From contig JAUHYW010000040.1 in NCBI GenBank assembly GCA_030426085.1, positions 1 to 64,000 on the forward strand: DNA of 64,000 nucleotides, given 5' to 3'. A program made the position numbers and the translations under genes. This document shows positions 52,984 to 61,856 of the stretch, in pieces; the stretch's first letter is position 1, and each line of letters starts with the position of its first letter. Source of the DNA: a bacterium (GTDB lineage Bacteria > Myxococcota_A > Bradymonadia > UBA7976 > UBA1532). The notes beneath the pieces are model-generated. The model was given only the letters and a program-made list of their open reading frames with translations, was not told where the DNA came from and made no database searches.

Positions 52984-53898
52984 ATGCCGAAGCCCTGGCG
53001 CCCCGAGTTCCCCGTCGACGCCGCGCTGGCCGCCCGGCTCGCCGCGAAGCTGGTCCCCGAGGTCGCCGGCGTGGCCCCCGAGCGGGTCGGGGAGGGCTGG
53101 GACAACGACGTCTGGCGCTTCGGGGCATGGACCTTCCGCTTCCCTCGTCGGACGCTGGGGGCCGAGCTGATCCGCTTCGAGGCCCGGGTCCTGCCCGCGC
53201 TCGCGCCTCACCTGCCGATCGCGGTGCCGGCCGCCGAGCGCGTCGCCGAGCCCGGGCCCGACCACCCCGCGCCCTACATCGCGCACCGCTACGTGCCCGG
53301 CACCACGCTGGATCGGGCCCGGCTCGATGACGCCGGGCGCCGCCGCCTCGCGCCTCAGATCGCGGCGTTCGTGAAGGCCTTGCACGCCATCCCCCGGAGC
53401 ATCGCCCTCGACGCCGGCGCCCCGCGCGATTCCGCCAAGCGGGACGTCGAGAAGCGGCGGGCGATGATCCGCGAGCGCCTGCCGCGCCTCGCAGGCACCC
53501 GCTACGCCCATCACATGGCACCCATCGCGGCGCTGTGCGATGCCATCCCGCCCGCCGACGATGCCATCCCGGGCCCGGCGCGCAGCGTATGCCATGGTGA
53601 CCTCTACCCCCGACACCTGCTCGTCAACCCGGCCGGTGACCTGTGCGGTGCCATCGACTGGGGCGATGTCATGATCAGCCACCCCGGCATCGACCTCTCC
53701 ATCGCCTACACTCTGCTGCCTGCGGCCACGCGCCCCGCGTTCTGGGCGGTCTACGGCACCGTCGATGACGGCACCCGGGCCCTGGCCCGCGTCACGGCGG
53801 CCCATTACGGCGTCGCGCTCGCGCTCTACGCGCTCGACATCGGCGACGCCCCGCTGGCCGACGAGGCCGAGCACAACCTGCGCAACGCGGTGGCCTGA
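52984..53898 (+). CDS. APH/choline-kinase-like phosphotransferase
   Basis: This 304-residue protein shows the aminoglycoside-phosphotransferase fold: GEGWDNDVWRFGAWTFRFPR at the N-lobe, VCHGDLYPRHLLV as the catalytic loop, and AIDWGDV with the metal-binding Asp. In the catalytic loop the usual Mg-ligand Asn five residues after the Asp is His (HGDLxxxH), a variant also found in some members. The substrate may be a small-molecule alcohol or antibiotic and cannot be read from the sequence. It is adjacent to the acyl-CoA synthetase gene (4-base gap), so the two may be co-transcribed. Its end is 6 bases from the convergent peptide-modification operon. Confidence 0.8.
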   Translation: MPKPWRPEFPVDAALAARLAAKLVPEVAGVAPERVGEGWDNDVWRFGAWTFRFPRRTLGAELIRFEARVLPALAPHLPIAVPAAERVAEPGPDHPAPYIAHRYVPGTTLDRARLDDAGRRRLAPQIAAFVKALHAIPRSIALDAGAPRDSAKRDVEKRRAMIRERLPRLAGTRYAHHMAPIAALCDAIPPADDAIPGPARSVCHGDLYPRHLLVNPAGDLCGAIDWGDVMISHPGIDLSIAYTLLPAATRPAFWAVYGTVDDGTRALARVTAAHYGVALALYALDIGDAPLADEAEHNLRNAVA

Positions 53899-53904
53899 GC
53901 GTCG

Positions 53905-55527
53905 TCAGCCGCCCGGTGCAGGGGGCACCGGCACCGCCTCGACCCGGCCGTCGGTGAGCCGGATGATCCGATCGGCGAGGTGGAAGTAACGCGCGTCGTG
54001 GCTGACCGCGATGACCGCCTTGCCCTGGGCCCGCAGCTCCGCGAGCAGCACCTCGTAGTAGTCCCGTCGCAGCTCGGGATCCTGGTGGGCGGCCCACTCG
54101 TCGAGCACGAAGACCGGGCGATCCTCGAGCATCGCGACGATCATCGCCAGCCGCCGGGCCTGCCCGCTCGACAGCTCGAGGTGGGTGAACGCGTCCCCGT
54201 CGAGATCGGTGACGCCGTGCAGGGCGAACCGCTCGAGGAGCCCATCGACCCGCGCCTGATCCGAGACGTCGAGCCCGTAGGCCCGCTCGAAGAGCACATG
54301 CCGGGCGAAGACGACGGTGAACAGGCTGCGATAGCGATCCAGCCCCACCGCCTGGACCGGCACGCCGTCCAGGCGGACGAGCCCCGCGTCCGGCGGATAC
54401 AGGCCGCAGAGCAGCTTGACCAGGGTCGTTTTGCCGCTGCCGTTTCCGCCCACCACGAACACCAGCTCGCCGGGTCGCAGCGTCAGGTCGACCGGCCCCA
54501 CCCGGAAGTCGGCCTCGGTGTCATAGCCGAACTCGACCCGCTGCAGCTCGATGGATTCGAACGTCCGCAGGGGTTCGCGCGAGCTCTCGGCGTCGGGCTC
54601 GGGCGCCAGCCGATCCCGCCACCCCACGAGGTTGCGCCACGCCGACTCGGCCCCGATGACCCGCTGACCGGCGTTGACCAGATCGACCAGCGGCCCTTCG
54701 GCGAAGAGCACGATCGCCGCCAGGGACAGGATGAGATCGAGCGTGAAGTCCCCTTGGCTGGCGAGGGTGAAGACGACCGCGCCCAGCGCGGCCTGCATGA
54801 CGAAGGTGATCTTGACGTCGGCGTCGCGGTGGGCGTCGTCCCGCCGCTGGCGCTCGACCATCATCCGCTCGGTGAGGGCGTCGAAGTCGGCCGCGAGGTC
54901 GTCGCCGACCGCCCGGTCGAGCTTGAGCTGCGCCGCGCCGGCCAGCATGCGATCGGTCAGCAGGCTCACCTCGGCGAAGACCTCGTCGAAGTCCCCGGCG
55001 GCCTCGAACGACTCGGCGATCTCGTCGCGCAGGATCCAGCCGGCGAAGGCGCAGATACCGACCCAGCAGACGAAGGCCGTCAGCGAGGTGTAGAGCAGGT
55101 ACAGGCTCAGCCCGGCGATCACCGCGCCGTTGAAGACGAGCCCGCCGATCATGCGGGGCAGGTTGGCCAGCGTCTCGACGTCCCGGGTGAACGCCTCGGC
55201 GATCTCGTCGTAGCGCTCGACCGATCGCAGCGAGGTGCCCCGCAGGCGGGTGAGCAGCGCGTTCTGGAACTCGATCAACCGCTCTTCGAGCATCACCACC
55301 GCCCGGGTGCTCGCGGTGCGGCGCAGCGCGAGGCCGCCGACGAGGGCCAGCCCGAAGACGACGACCACCGCCCAGTAGGCCGCCGTCGTGGCCGGCAGCC
55401 GGGCGCCCCAGGTCACCAGCGGGACCAGCACCGCCTCGAGGCCACCGGCCAGCGCCGAGAGCAGCAACACCGGGATCACCCGCCGCCGCGCCTCGCGGTC
55501 GAAGAGATCGAAGACGGACAGCCTCAT
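53905..55527 (-). CDS. ABC half-transporter, cyclic-peptide exporter type (second of pair)
   Basis: The 540-residue protein has six TM segments in an N-terminal exporter domain (VIPVLLLSALAGGLEAVLVPL and onward) without a C39 peptidase. The nucleotide-binding domain at ~340-540 carries Walker A GGNGSGKTTL (~362), signature LSSGQARRLAM and Walker B VFVLDEWAAHQDP, plus VSHDARYFHLADR. The DEWAA(H/D)QDP word is characteristic of the SyrD/PvdE/YojI family (cyclic-peptide transporters). It overlaps the previous half-transporter gene by 4 bases (ATGA). The two are probably a heterodimer that exports the product of the upstream JmjC genes. It is the last gene of the operon. Confidence 0.87.
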   Translation of the reverse strand: MRLSVFDLFDREARRRVIPVLLLSALAGGLEAVLVPLVTWGARLPATTAAYWAVVVVFGLALVGGLALRRTASTRAVVMLEERLIEFQNALLTRLRGTSLRSVERYDEIAEAFTRDVETLANLPRMIGGLVFNGAVIAGLSLYLLYTSLTAFVCWVGICAFAGWILRDEIAESFEAAGDFDEVFAEVSLLTDRMLAGAAQLKLDRAVGDDLAADFDALTERMMVERQRRDDAHRDADVKITFVMQAALGAVVFTLASQGDFTLDLILSLAAIVLFAEGPLVDLVNAGQRVIGAESAWRNLVGWRDRLAPEPDAESSREPLRTFESIELQRVEFGYDTEADFRVGPVDLTLRPGELVFVVGGNGSGKTTLVKLLCGLYPPDAGLVRLDGVPVQAVGLDRYRSLFTVVFARHVLFERAYGLDVSDQARVDGLLERFALHGVTDLDGDAFTHLELSSGQARRLAMIVAMLEDRPVFVLDEWAAHQDPELRRDYYEVLLAELRAQGKAVIAVSHDARYFHLADRIIRLTDGRVEAVPVPPAPGG

Positions 55528-57170
55528 GTGATCCGCCCGTCGGCGAGGTGCAGCCGGCGGTCGGCGGCGTCGAAGTACGCGTCGTCGTGGGTGACGGCGA
55601 TGATCGCCTTGCCCCGGGCGGCCAGCGCCGGCAGCAGCCGGCGATAGAAGCGCTCGCGAAAGCGGGGGTCCTGGTCGGCGGCCCACTCGTCGAAGACCAG
55701 GATCGGCCGGTCGCGCAGCAGGGTGACGACCATCGCCAGCCGCTTGCGCTGGCCCGTCGACAGCTCCACGGTGCTGAACGCGCCGTCGGCGTATCCCACG
55801 ACGTGGTCCAGCTCCATCTCGGCGAGCAGCGCCCGGACCCGGGCCGGCTCGACCCCGCCCAGGCCGTAGCCCCTCTCGAAGAGCGTGAAGTCGGCGAAGA
55901 TCGCGCCGAACAGATCACGCGCCGTCGCCGGAGGCAACGCCGGCATCGGGCGCCCGTTGATCCGCAGCTCGCCGTCGGTGCGGGCGTACAGGCCGGTCAG
56001 GACCTCGAGCAGCGTGGACTTGCCGCTGCCATTGCTGCCCGTGACGAACACCACCTCGCCCGGCCGCAGCGTCAGATCGATGGGCCCGATCGCGAAGCCG
56101 GGGCGCCCTGGCGTATCCGGATAGGCGAAGCGGACCCCGCGCAGCTCGAGCTGCTCGAATCGACCGAAGCCCTCGCCCGACGCATCGGGGGGCTCGCCCG
56201 GCGCGTCCGCCAGCGTCGCGATGAGGCGGTCCATCCGGGCCAGCGCGGCGCCCCCACGAGCCGCCTCGAGCTGGTCGATGATGACGTGGGCCACCGGATC
56301 GAAGACGAACAGGGCGGCGAGCACGAGCCGATCCGCCTCGGCGCTCGCCTCCGGGACGATGTGGGTGTAGCCCAGCGCGAGCGCGCCGATCAGGCAGAAG
56401 AGCAGCCCCTGGGTGACCGCCTCGGTGGTGTTGAACGCGCGATACATCAACTCGCCGCGCCCGAGGTGGGCGGCGGTGTCCGCGGCGTAGGCCGCGCCGA
56501 GCGCCTCGCTGCGCGGCCGGTGCACCTTGACCTGGGCGAACCCGTCGATGACCGACTCGACGACCCCGAACAGCGTCTCCCGGTTGTCTTCGAAGTCCCG
56601 CGCCAGCGCCTCGGCCTGGCTGCCCAGCACGCTGATCGGGATCGCCGACAGCGCCGCGAGCAGCACGAAGAGCGTGACCGATCGGGTGTCGCCGAACAGC
56701 CCGTAGGCGATGGTCAGCGCCGTGACGAGCGTCTCGGAGAGCAGCAGGACGATGATGGGCCCCGCCTCGACCACCCGGGCGGCGTCGCTGGTCAGGCGGG
56801 CCCGGACCGTGGACTGGCCGATCGCTTCGAGCTGACTCAGGCTCGTGCGGCGCAGCTCGGCGACGATGTGGCGCTGCCGGGACGCGACCGCCCGGGTGAA
56901 GGCCCGCGACGCCTTGGTGCGGGCCCAGGTCTCGGCGCCGAGGGTGCACAGCATGCCCAGGGCGAAGAGCGCCGCGAAGCGGGCGGCCGACTCCCCGGCG
57001 CGATAGGCCTCCATCGCGCCGCTGATCGCGATCAGGACCGACACCTGCCCGCAGGCGAGCAGCACGACGTCGGCGATGACCGGCCAGCGCCCGATCCGGG
57101 GATCGGAGAGCAGGACCCCGACCAGACCCCGGAAGTGGGCGAAGGTCTGCCTGTCCGGCAGCCGGTTCAC
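55524..57170 (-). CDS. ABC half-transporter, cyclic-peptide exporter type (first of pair)
   Basis: The 548-residue protein starts at a GTG at 57170. It has an N-terminal TM domain (ADVVLLACGQVSVLIAISG, six helices) and a C-terminal nucleotide-binding domain with Walker A GSNGSGKSTL (~380), signature LSTGQRKRLAM and Walker B ILVFDEWAADQDP, then TVTHDDAYFDAADR-like sequence (VTHDDAYFDAADRR). No leader peptidase domain is present. It is a close structural relative of the next gene and of SyrD/PvdE/YojI exporters. It follows the fifth JmjC gene by 21 bases, in the same operon. Confidence 0.87.
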   Translation of the reverse strand: MNRLPDRQTFAHFRGLVGVLLSDPRIGRWPVIADVVLLACGQVSVLIAISGAMEAYRAGESAARFAALFALGMLCTLGAETWARTKASRAFTRAVASRQRHIVAELRRTSLSQLEAIGQSTVRARLTSDAARVVEAGPIIVLLLSETLVTALTIAYGLFGDTRSVTLFVLLAALSAIPISVLGSQAEALARDFEDNRETLFGVVESVIDGFAQVKVHRPRSEALGAAYAADTAAHLGRGELMYRAFNTTEAVTQGLLFCLIGALALGYTHIVPEASAEADRLVLAALFVFDPVAHVIIDQLEAARGGAALARMDRLIATLADAPGEPPDASGEGFGRFEQLELRGVRFAYPDTPGRPGFAIGPIDLTLRPGEVVFVTGSNGSGKSTLLEVLTGLYARTDGELRINGRPMPALPPATARDLFGAIFADFTLFERGYGLGGVEPARVRALLAEMELDHVVGYADGAFSTVELSTGQRKRLAMVVTLLRDRPILVFDEWAADQDPRFRERFYRRLLPALAARGKAIIAVTHDDAYFDAADRRLHLADGRIT

Positions 57171-57191
57171 CGGGTGGGTTCCGGCCGGTGA

Positions 57192-58211
57192 TCAGTAAGC
57201 GGCATGGCCCCGCAGGATGTCGACGAGGCTCTCCTCGACCAGCCGCTCGAAGATGACGTGGGGGTAATACGAGCGCCCGTGCTCGGCGACATAGTCCCGG
57301 TGGAACGCCTTGAGCCGGCGGTTGCGGCGCCCGGGGCGCTCGTCGGCGCGCACGATCTCGAGCAGCGCGTCCCGGGTGGCGTCATCGACGGGCAGAGCGC
57401 CGGCCTCGACCAGCCGACCGGTGACCCGCACCCGCTGGGCCATCGTCTCGTTGATGATGTGCGAGACGGCGATGTTCCGGCCGTACGAGGTGACATGATG
57501 CCACCAATAACACGGCACATAGAGCATGTCGCCCGCTTCGATGCGCGCCACGTAGGGGGTCGCGTCGGCGAGGCGGGGGAACGCATCCGGATCGGGGCGG
57601 GCGAGGTCGACGTCCGAGCGGAAGTCGCCCGGTCGGGCGTACATCGCCGGCAGATCGCAGACGTCGAACAGCAGGAAGGTCTTGCTGCCCGCGATCTGGC
57701 ACATCAGGTTCTCGTTGTCGTCGTAGTGCAGCGTCGAGACCTGCCCGTCCTGCCCCCACCACAGCGTATGCCGCCGCAGCACGGGGAAGACCGCCGACAG
57801 GCCGTGATCGCCGATGTCGGGGTACAGCGGCGGGGGCAGGTTGAGGTCGTGCACGTAGTGATGGGCGTCGGGGGTGTCGGCGAAGCGCTCGACGAGCTCG
57901 GCGGCGGTCATCGAGATCTGCTCGGTCGCGTCGAGCAGCAGCCGCCCCTCGGCGTCGTGGGGCACCACGTCCACCCGCAGCGGCATCGCGCCCAGCGTCT
58001 CGCGCAGGCGGGCGTCGGTCCACTGCATCGCGGGCCATTCGGCGGCGGCGCCCCGGACGATCAGCGGGCGGTGACGCTCGACGTACTCGGCCCGGAAGCG
58101 GTCCGGGTCGATGCGCTCCACCTCGTCGACCGGCAGGGGAGGGGGCAGCGGGAACCGCGCTGCATCCGGTGTCGACTCAGTCGATGAAGGCATGGCGCAC
58201 CGCTCTGGCAT
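57192..58211 (-). CDS. JmjC/cupin_8-type Fe(II)/2-oxoglutarate oxygenase (E)
   Basis: The 339-residue protein has a single JmjC-like cupin. The facial triad is present as LHYDDNEN (His ~161, Asp ~163) and YWWHHV (His ~237). The Lys that contacts 2-oxoglutarate is likely the one in AGSKTFLLF. The N-terminal RFRAEYVERHRPLIVRGAAAEWPA is the standard opening of cupin_8 proteins such as FIH- and ycfD-like hydroxylases. The family hydroxylates (less often demethylates) protein or peptide side chains. The ATG at 58211 overlaps the previous stop as TGATG; the ATG at 58193 is an alternative. Pairwise similarity with the gene before it is high, so the two look like duplicates. Confidence 0.88.
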   Translation of the reverse strand: MPERCAMPSSTESTPDAARFPLPPPLPVDEVERIDPDRFRAEYVERHRPLIVRGAAAEWPAMQWTDARLRETLGAMPLRVDVVPHDAEGRLLLDATEQISMTAAELVERFADTPDAHHYVHDLNLPPPLYPDIGDHGLSAVFPVLRRHTLWWGQDGQVSTLHYDDNENLMCQIAGSKTFLLFDVCDLPAMYARPGDFRSDVDLARPDPDAFPRLADATPYVARIEAGDMLYVPCYWWHHVTSYGRNIAVSHIINETMAQRVRVTGRLVEAGALPVDDATRDALLEIVRADERPGRRNRRLKAFHRDYVAEHGRSYYPHVIFERLVEESLVDILRGHAAY

Positions 58212-59179
58212 CAGTGATACGCCGTGCGGCGGATGATGTGACTCTGGGGCGTGTCGATCAATCGCTCGGCGATGGCATGTCGGTAATATGAGCGACCCTG
58301 CGCCCGGCGGTACTGCGCGTGATGGCGCCGCAGCCGCTTGAGCTGGATGAGCGGGGGCGCATCGGCGCACAGGATCGCGCGCAGCGCCTCGATCTCTCCG
58401 GCGGCGTCGGGGGTCGTGAGCGCGCCGGCGTCGAGCAGGCGCCGGGCGACCCGGATCCGCTGGGCCCGGCTCTCGGTGATCAGGCACGACACCGCGAGGT
58501 TGCGGCCGTATGACCAGACCTGATGCCACCAGTAGCACGGCACGTAGAGCACGTCCCCCGGCCCGATACGGGCCAGGTAGGGGGTCGCCCGGCTCAGCAG
58601 GCCGTGACGGTCGGCGTCGAGGCGATCGAGATCGGCCGTCGACGTGTCTCCCGGCTCATCGGGCTGGGGATAGACGTGCTCGATGTCGGTGATGTCGAAC
58701 AGCACGAACTCTTTGTACCCGGCGCACTGGTACATCAGGTTCTCGTTGTCGTCGAGGTGCAGGCTCGACCGCTGGCCGTCCCGCCCCCACCACAGCGTCA
58801 TCTCGCCCGGGGGCAGGCACGCGCTCCAGCCCGGCGTCGGCAGATCGGGGCGCAGCCGGGCCGGCAGGGGCTGGTTGAGGATGTAGGGGTAGCGCCCGGC
58901 GTCGTCGAGGGCTTCGATGAAGCGATCGACGTCCATCTCGACGCTGCGCGCCCGATGCAGATCGGGCCGGCCGTCCGCGCCCGGCGGCATGACATCGACG
59001 GTGAACCGCAGCCCGCGCAGGCGCTCGGCGAGCGCGGCGTCGCTCCATGCCATCGCCGGGGTGCCTCTCATCGCGCCCCGCACGATCACGGGCCGATGGG
59101 CCTCGACGTAGTCCGCGCGGAAGGCATCGGCGCTGATCGCCTCGACTTCGTCCACCGGCTCGGGGGGTGGCAGGATCAC
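58211..59179 (-). CDS. JmjC/cupin_8-type Fe(II)/2-oxoglutarate oxygenase (D)
   Basis: The 322-residue protein has the complete triad as LHLDDNEN (~138-140) and YWWHQV (~217), plus CAGYKEFVLF for the cosubstrate Lys. The C-terminus ends YYRHAIAERLIDTPQSHI, matching YYPHVIFERLVEESLVDI in the next gene, so these two genes share the C-terminal domain as well. The start overlaps the double-domain oxygenase gene by 4 bases (ATGA). The sequence gives no indication of substrate. Conservation of the full metal and cosubstrate set suggests an active enzyme. Confidence 0.88.
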   Translation of the reverse strand: MILPPPEPVDEVEAISADAFRADYVEAHRPVIVRGAMRGTPAMAWSDAALAERLRGLRFTVDVMPPGADGRPDLHRARSVEMDVDRFIEALDDAGRYPYILNQPLPARLRPDLPTPGWSACLPPGEMTLWWGRDGQRSSLHLDDNENLMYQCAGYKEFVLFDITDIEHVYPQPDEPGDTSTADLDRLDADRHGLLSRATPYLARIGPGDVLYVPCYWWHQVWSYGRNLAVSCLITESRAQRIRVARRLLDAGALTTPDAAGEIEALRAILCADAPPLIQLKRLRRHHAQYRRAQGRSYYRHAIAERLIDTPQSHIIRRTAYH

Positions 59180-60882
59180 GGGCGACCCTCGGCCATACGG
59201 GCCCGCCAGCCGGCGACGATCGGCGCCATCGCCTCGCTCTCGAGGTGTTCTCTGCCCTTGCGGGCTTCGAGCCGGCCGATGAACTGCTCGGCGTTCGAGA
59301 TGTTGAAGAAGTCGTGCGACACCGAGACCGAGTCATCGATCGCGCGGGTCTGGTGCCACCAGCCATCGGGCAGCACCAGCACGTCCCCCGGCTCGAGCAC
59401 GCAGGTGCGCACCGGCGAGGCGTTGGCGTACAGCGGGAAGCGGCGCAGGTCGGGCGCGGCCAGATCGACGGCGCCGTCGTAGAGCCAGGGGGCGTCGCTC
59501 GCCGGGTGCAGCCACCACCGCTTGCGGCCGACCACCTGGGCCGAGGCGACGTGCTGGCCCAGGCGATCGCTGTGCAGGCCGATGCCCGAGCCGGCGCGGC
59601 CGAGGAAGATCCAGGTCAGGGCGTTGCGATCCCGCGCGGGCAGATCAGCGGTCCAGTCGCGTTCGGGCCCGTCGAGGAAGGGCAGGGGCGTGATGTCGTC
59701 TTCGAAGAGGACGACGCAGTCATCGAGACACCACATGGCATACCGTGGTGGATCCGATGAGCCATCGAGGAAGCGGGCCAGCCGCTCCTTGCGGCTCTGG
59801 TCGTCCCGCTTCTCGAACGACTGCACGAACAAGCGCCCGAAGCGTTCGCGGAGGTGCTCGATGCTCCACGACGAGCGCGCGGGCCAGTGGTCGATCTGGC
59901 CTTCGAGGACGACCGGGCGCCGAGGCTCGAGGTACTGGCTCAGGAGCTGGTCGAAGTCGATGGGCCCCGCGATGCGCTCGACCGGCTCGGTGGCGCGCGC
60001 CGGCAACGCCGCCTGCCAGCGGGGGTGCAGGTCGGCGCTCGCCGCGCGGAACTCGGCGACCTTGGGATCGCCCTCGCTCTGGTGTTCGAGCGCGTAGGCG
60101 TAGGCCGCGTAGTTGGTCTCGTTGACGATGTCATGAGTGATCGAGATCGAGTCTTCGACGATCTCGGTCTCGTGCCACCAACCGACGGGCAGGAACAGGA
60201 CCTCGCCCGGCTCGAGCACGAAGTCGAGGCACGCCGCATCGGCGAAGGCCGGGAAGTGCTCGACATCCGCATCGCGTCGACGCCAGCTCGCCTGCCCGTC
60301 GGCCAGGAACGGCGACATCTCGGGCGGGCTGACCCACCACCGCTTGCGGCCGCAGATCTGGGCCGACCACAGGTGGGTGCCCATGCTGTCCTGGTGGTTG
60401 GCGATGCCCGTGCCCCGGTTGCCCACGAACACCACGTTGGTCTGCCCGTGCAGCCTCTGCGGGAGCTGAAGCAGCCAGTTGAAGTCGGCGTCGCCGAGCA
60501 CCGTGCCGTCGAGCGTGTAGTCCCGGCGGAGCAGCGGCAGCGCCTCGGCCGGGTAGAAGCTCGAGTAGATCGCCTCGCCGCCCCGCATGCGCTCGACGAG
60601 CCGCCGGAAGCGGATCGGCTGGGCGCCGCCCTCGTCGCCGGTGGCGAAGGCGTTGGTGAACAGCCGCCCGAAGCGCTCGGCGAAGTCGTCCAGGGTCCAC
60701 TTCGAGCGGGCGGGCCAGTCATCGATGAGACCCTGCACGATCACCGGCCGCCGGGCTCTCAGCGACTCGACGCGCAGGCGCGCGGCGGTCGCCTCGGACG
60801 CCGGCCAACGCTCGATGGCGGCGCCGTCGTACTGCGCTTCGAGGATCTGTGCGCCCTTGCTCGGCGTGGTGTTCATGCTCAC
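59176..60882 (-). CDS. Tandem double JmjC/cupin_8 oxygenase (C)
   Basis: The 568-residue protein contains two complete JmjC-like domains in one chain. Domain 1 (~1-290) has NHQDSMGTH (His ~162) and GWWHETE (~235), and domain 2 (~300-568) has LHSDRLGQH (~437) and GWWHQTR (~510). Each has the GRKRWW block. Both domains keep the HxD...H ligands, so both may be active. The N-terminal partner is about 40% longer between motifs than most single-domain relatives. The start is probably the GTG at 60882, which overlaps the previous TGA (GTGA); an ATG lies two codons later (60876). Intact tandem JmjC domains in one bacterial polypeptide are unusual. Confidence 0.87.
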   Translation of the reverse strand: MSMNTTPSKGAQILEAQYDGAAIERWPASEATAARLRVESLRARRPVIVQGLIDDWPARSKWTLDDFAERFGRLFTNAFATGDEGGAQPIRFRRLVERMRGGEAIYSSFYPAEALPLLRRDYTLDGTVLGDADFNWLLQLPQRLHGQTNVVFVGNRGTGIANHQDSMGTHLWSAQICGRKRWWVSPPEMSPFLADGQASWRRRDADVEHFPAFADAACLDFVLEPGEVLFLPVGWWHETEIVEDSISITHDIVNETNYAAYAYALEHQSEGDPKVAEFRAASADLHPRWQAALPARATEPVERIAGPIDFDQLLSQYLEPRRPVVLEGQIDHWPARSSWSIEHLRERFGRLFVQSFEKRDDQSRKERLARFLDGSSDPPRYAMWCLDDCVVLFEDDITPLPFLDGPERDWTADLPARDRNALTWIFLGRAGSGIGLHSDRLGQHVASAQVVGRKRWWLHPASDAPWLYDGAVDLAAPDLRRFPLYANASPVRTCVLEPGDVLVLPDGWWHQTRAIDDSVSVSHDFFNISNAEQFIGRLEARKGREHLESEAMAPIVAGWRARMAEGRP

Positions 60883-61844
60883 TCCCGACCGAAGATCATC
60901 TGCCGTGGCCGGGTGAACCGGATCAGGTCGTACAGCGCGTGCGCCCGCGCGTAGCGACCCACGCGGGGGATGACACCCCGGCCGCCGGCGTCCAGCAGCC
61001 GGGTCACTTCGGCGACGTGGTGTGGCTCGATGCGATGGTGGCCCGCTTCGAAGAGCCGGCGGATGACATCACGCAGCGTCTCGTCCCGCTCGTTGAACGC
61101 CCACGAGATCATGATGTTGCGCTCGAAGCTCGCGACCGTGTGCCACCAGTGCGTCGGCACGTAGAGCAGGTCGCCCGGCGCCAGCCGCGCCTCGTAGAAG
61201 GTGACCCGATCGAGCTCGGGGAAGCGCTCGCGGTCGGGTCGGCGCTGATCGAGGGCCGAGTAGTTGACGCTCGTGGGATCCAGCGGGCGGAGGCAGGGCG
61301 ACTCCTCGGGCGCGCACAGGACGAGGTGCTTGCGCCCGGTGATCTGGGCGATCACGTTCTCGTACCAGTCGCTGTGCCAGGCGATGCGGTTGCCGCCCCG
61401 GGTCATGATCAGCCGCCGCCGATAGAACGGCCCGAACGCCTCGAACAGCGGGTGTGGGGCGATGTCGGGCAGCAGCTCGGGGCGCAGCCAGGGATCGACG
61501 TAGTAGTCGTATCGCCCCTCGGGCTCATCGAGGCGATCGAGGAAGGCGCCGAAGGTCATCGGGACCGGCAGAGCGTCGTCGAAGACCCGCCCTTCGAACT
61601 GGTCGGGCGACGTCTCGACATCGATCCGGCAGTGCCCGAGCCGCGCTCTCAGATAGTCGTTGGTCCACCGGGTGATGGCCGGCCAGTCGGCCACGGCGCC
61701 CCGCACGAGCAGCGGCCGGTTGGCCCTGACGTGGCGAGCGGCGAAGTCCTCCACCGTGATGGACTCGACGGCCTCGATCGGGTGGTGGATCAGCGGCCGG
61801 CTCGGGTCGAGGTGCGCAGCGCGCGAAGGTTCGGTGGACTGCAC
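60879..61844 (-). CDS. JmjC/cupin_8-type Fe(II)/2-oxoglutarate oxygenase (B)
   Basis: This protein of 321 residues has WHSDWYEN (His ~156) and HWWHTVASF (~234), with TGRKHLVL for the cosubstrate Lys. The N-terminal VRANRPLLVRGAVADWPAI is the cupin_8 opening. Its HxD context (WHSDWYENVIAQ) resembles the sister proteins with NEN motifs. It starts 12 bases after the end of the previous gene in the operon. The C-terminal ~90 residues are helical and differ from the other members, so it may select another residue or position on the substrate. Confidence 0.88.
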   Translation of the reverse strand: MQSTEPSRAAHLDPSRPLIHHPIEAVESITVEDFAARHVRANRPLLVRGAVADWPAITRWTNDYLRARLGHCRIDVETSPDQFEGRVFDDALPVPMTFGAFLDRLDEPEGRYDYYVDPWLRPELLPDIAPHPLFEAFGPFYRRRLIMTRGGNRIAWHSDWYENVIAQITGRKHLVLCAPEESPCLRPLDPTSVNYSALDQRRPDRERFPELDRVTFYEARLAPGDLLYVPTHWWHTVASFERNIMISWAFNERDETLRDVIRRLFEAGHHRIEPHHVAEVTRLLDAGGRGVIPRVGRYARAHALYDLIRFTRPRQMIFGRE

Positions 61845-61856
61845 CCGGTCGCTCCG

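Noticed and set aside
53905-57170. Assigning the exporters to siderophore or lipopeptide export
   Set aside because: There are no NRPS, PKS or siderophore genes in the window; the adjacent genes are JmjC oxygenases and a small ribosomal protein.
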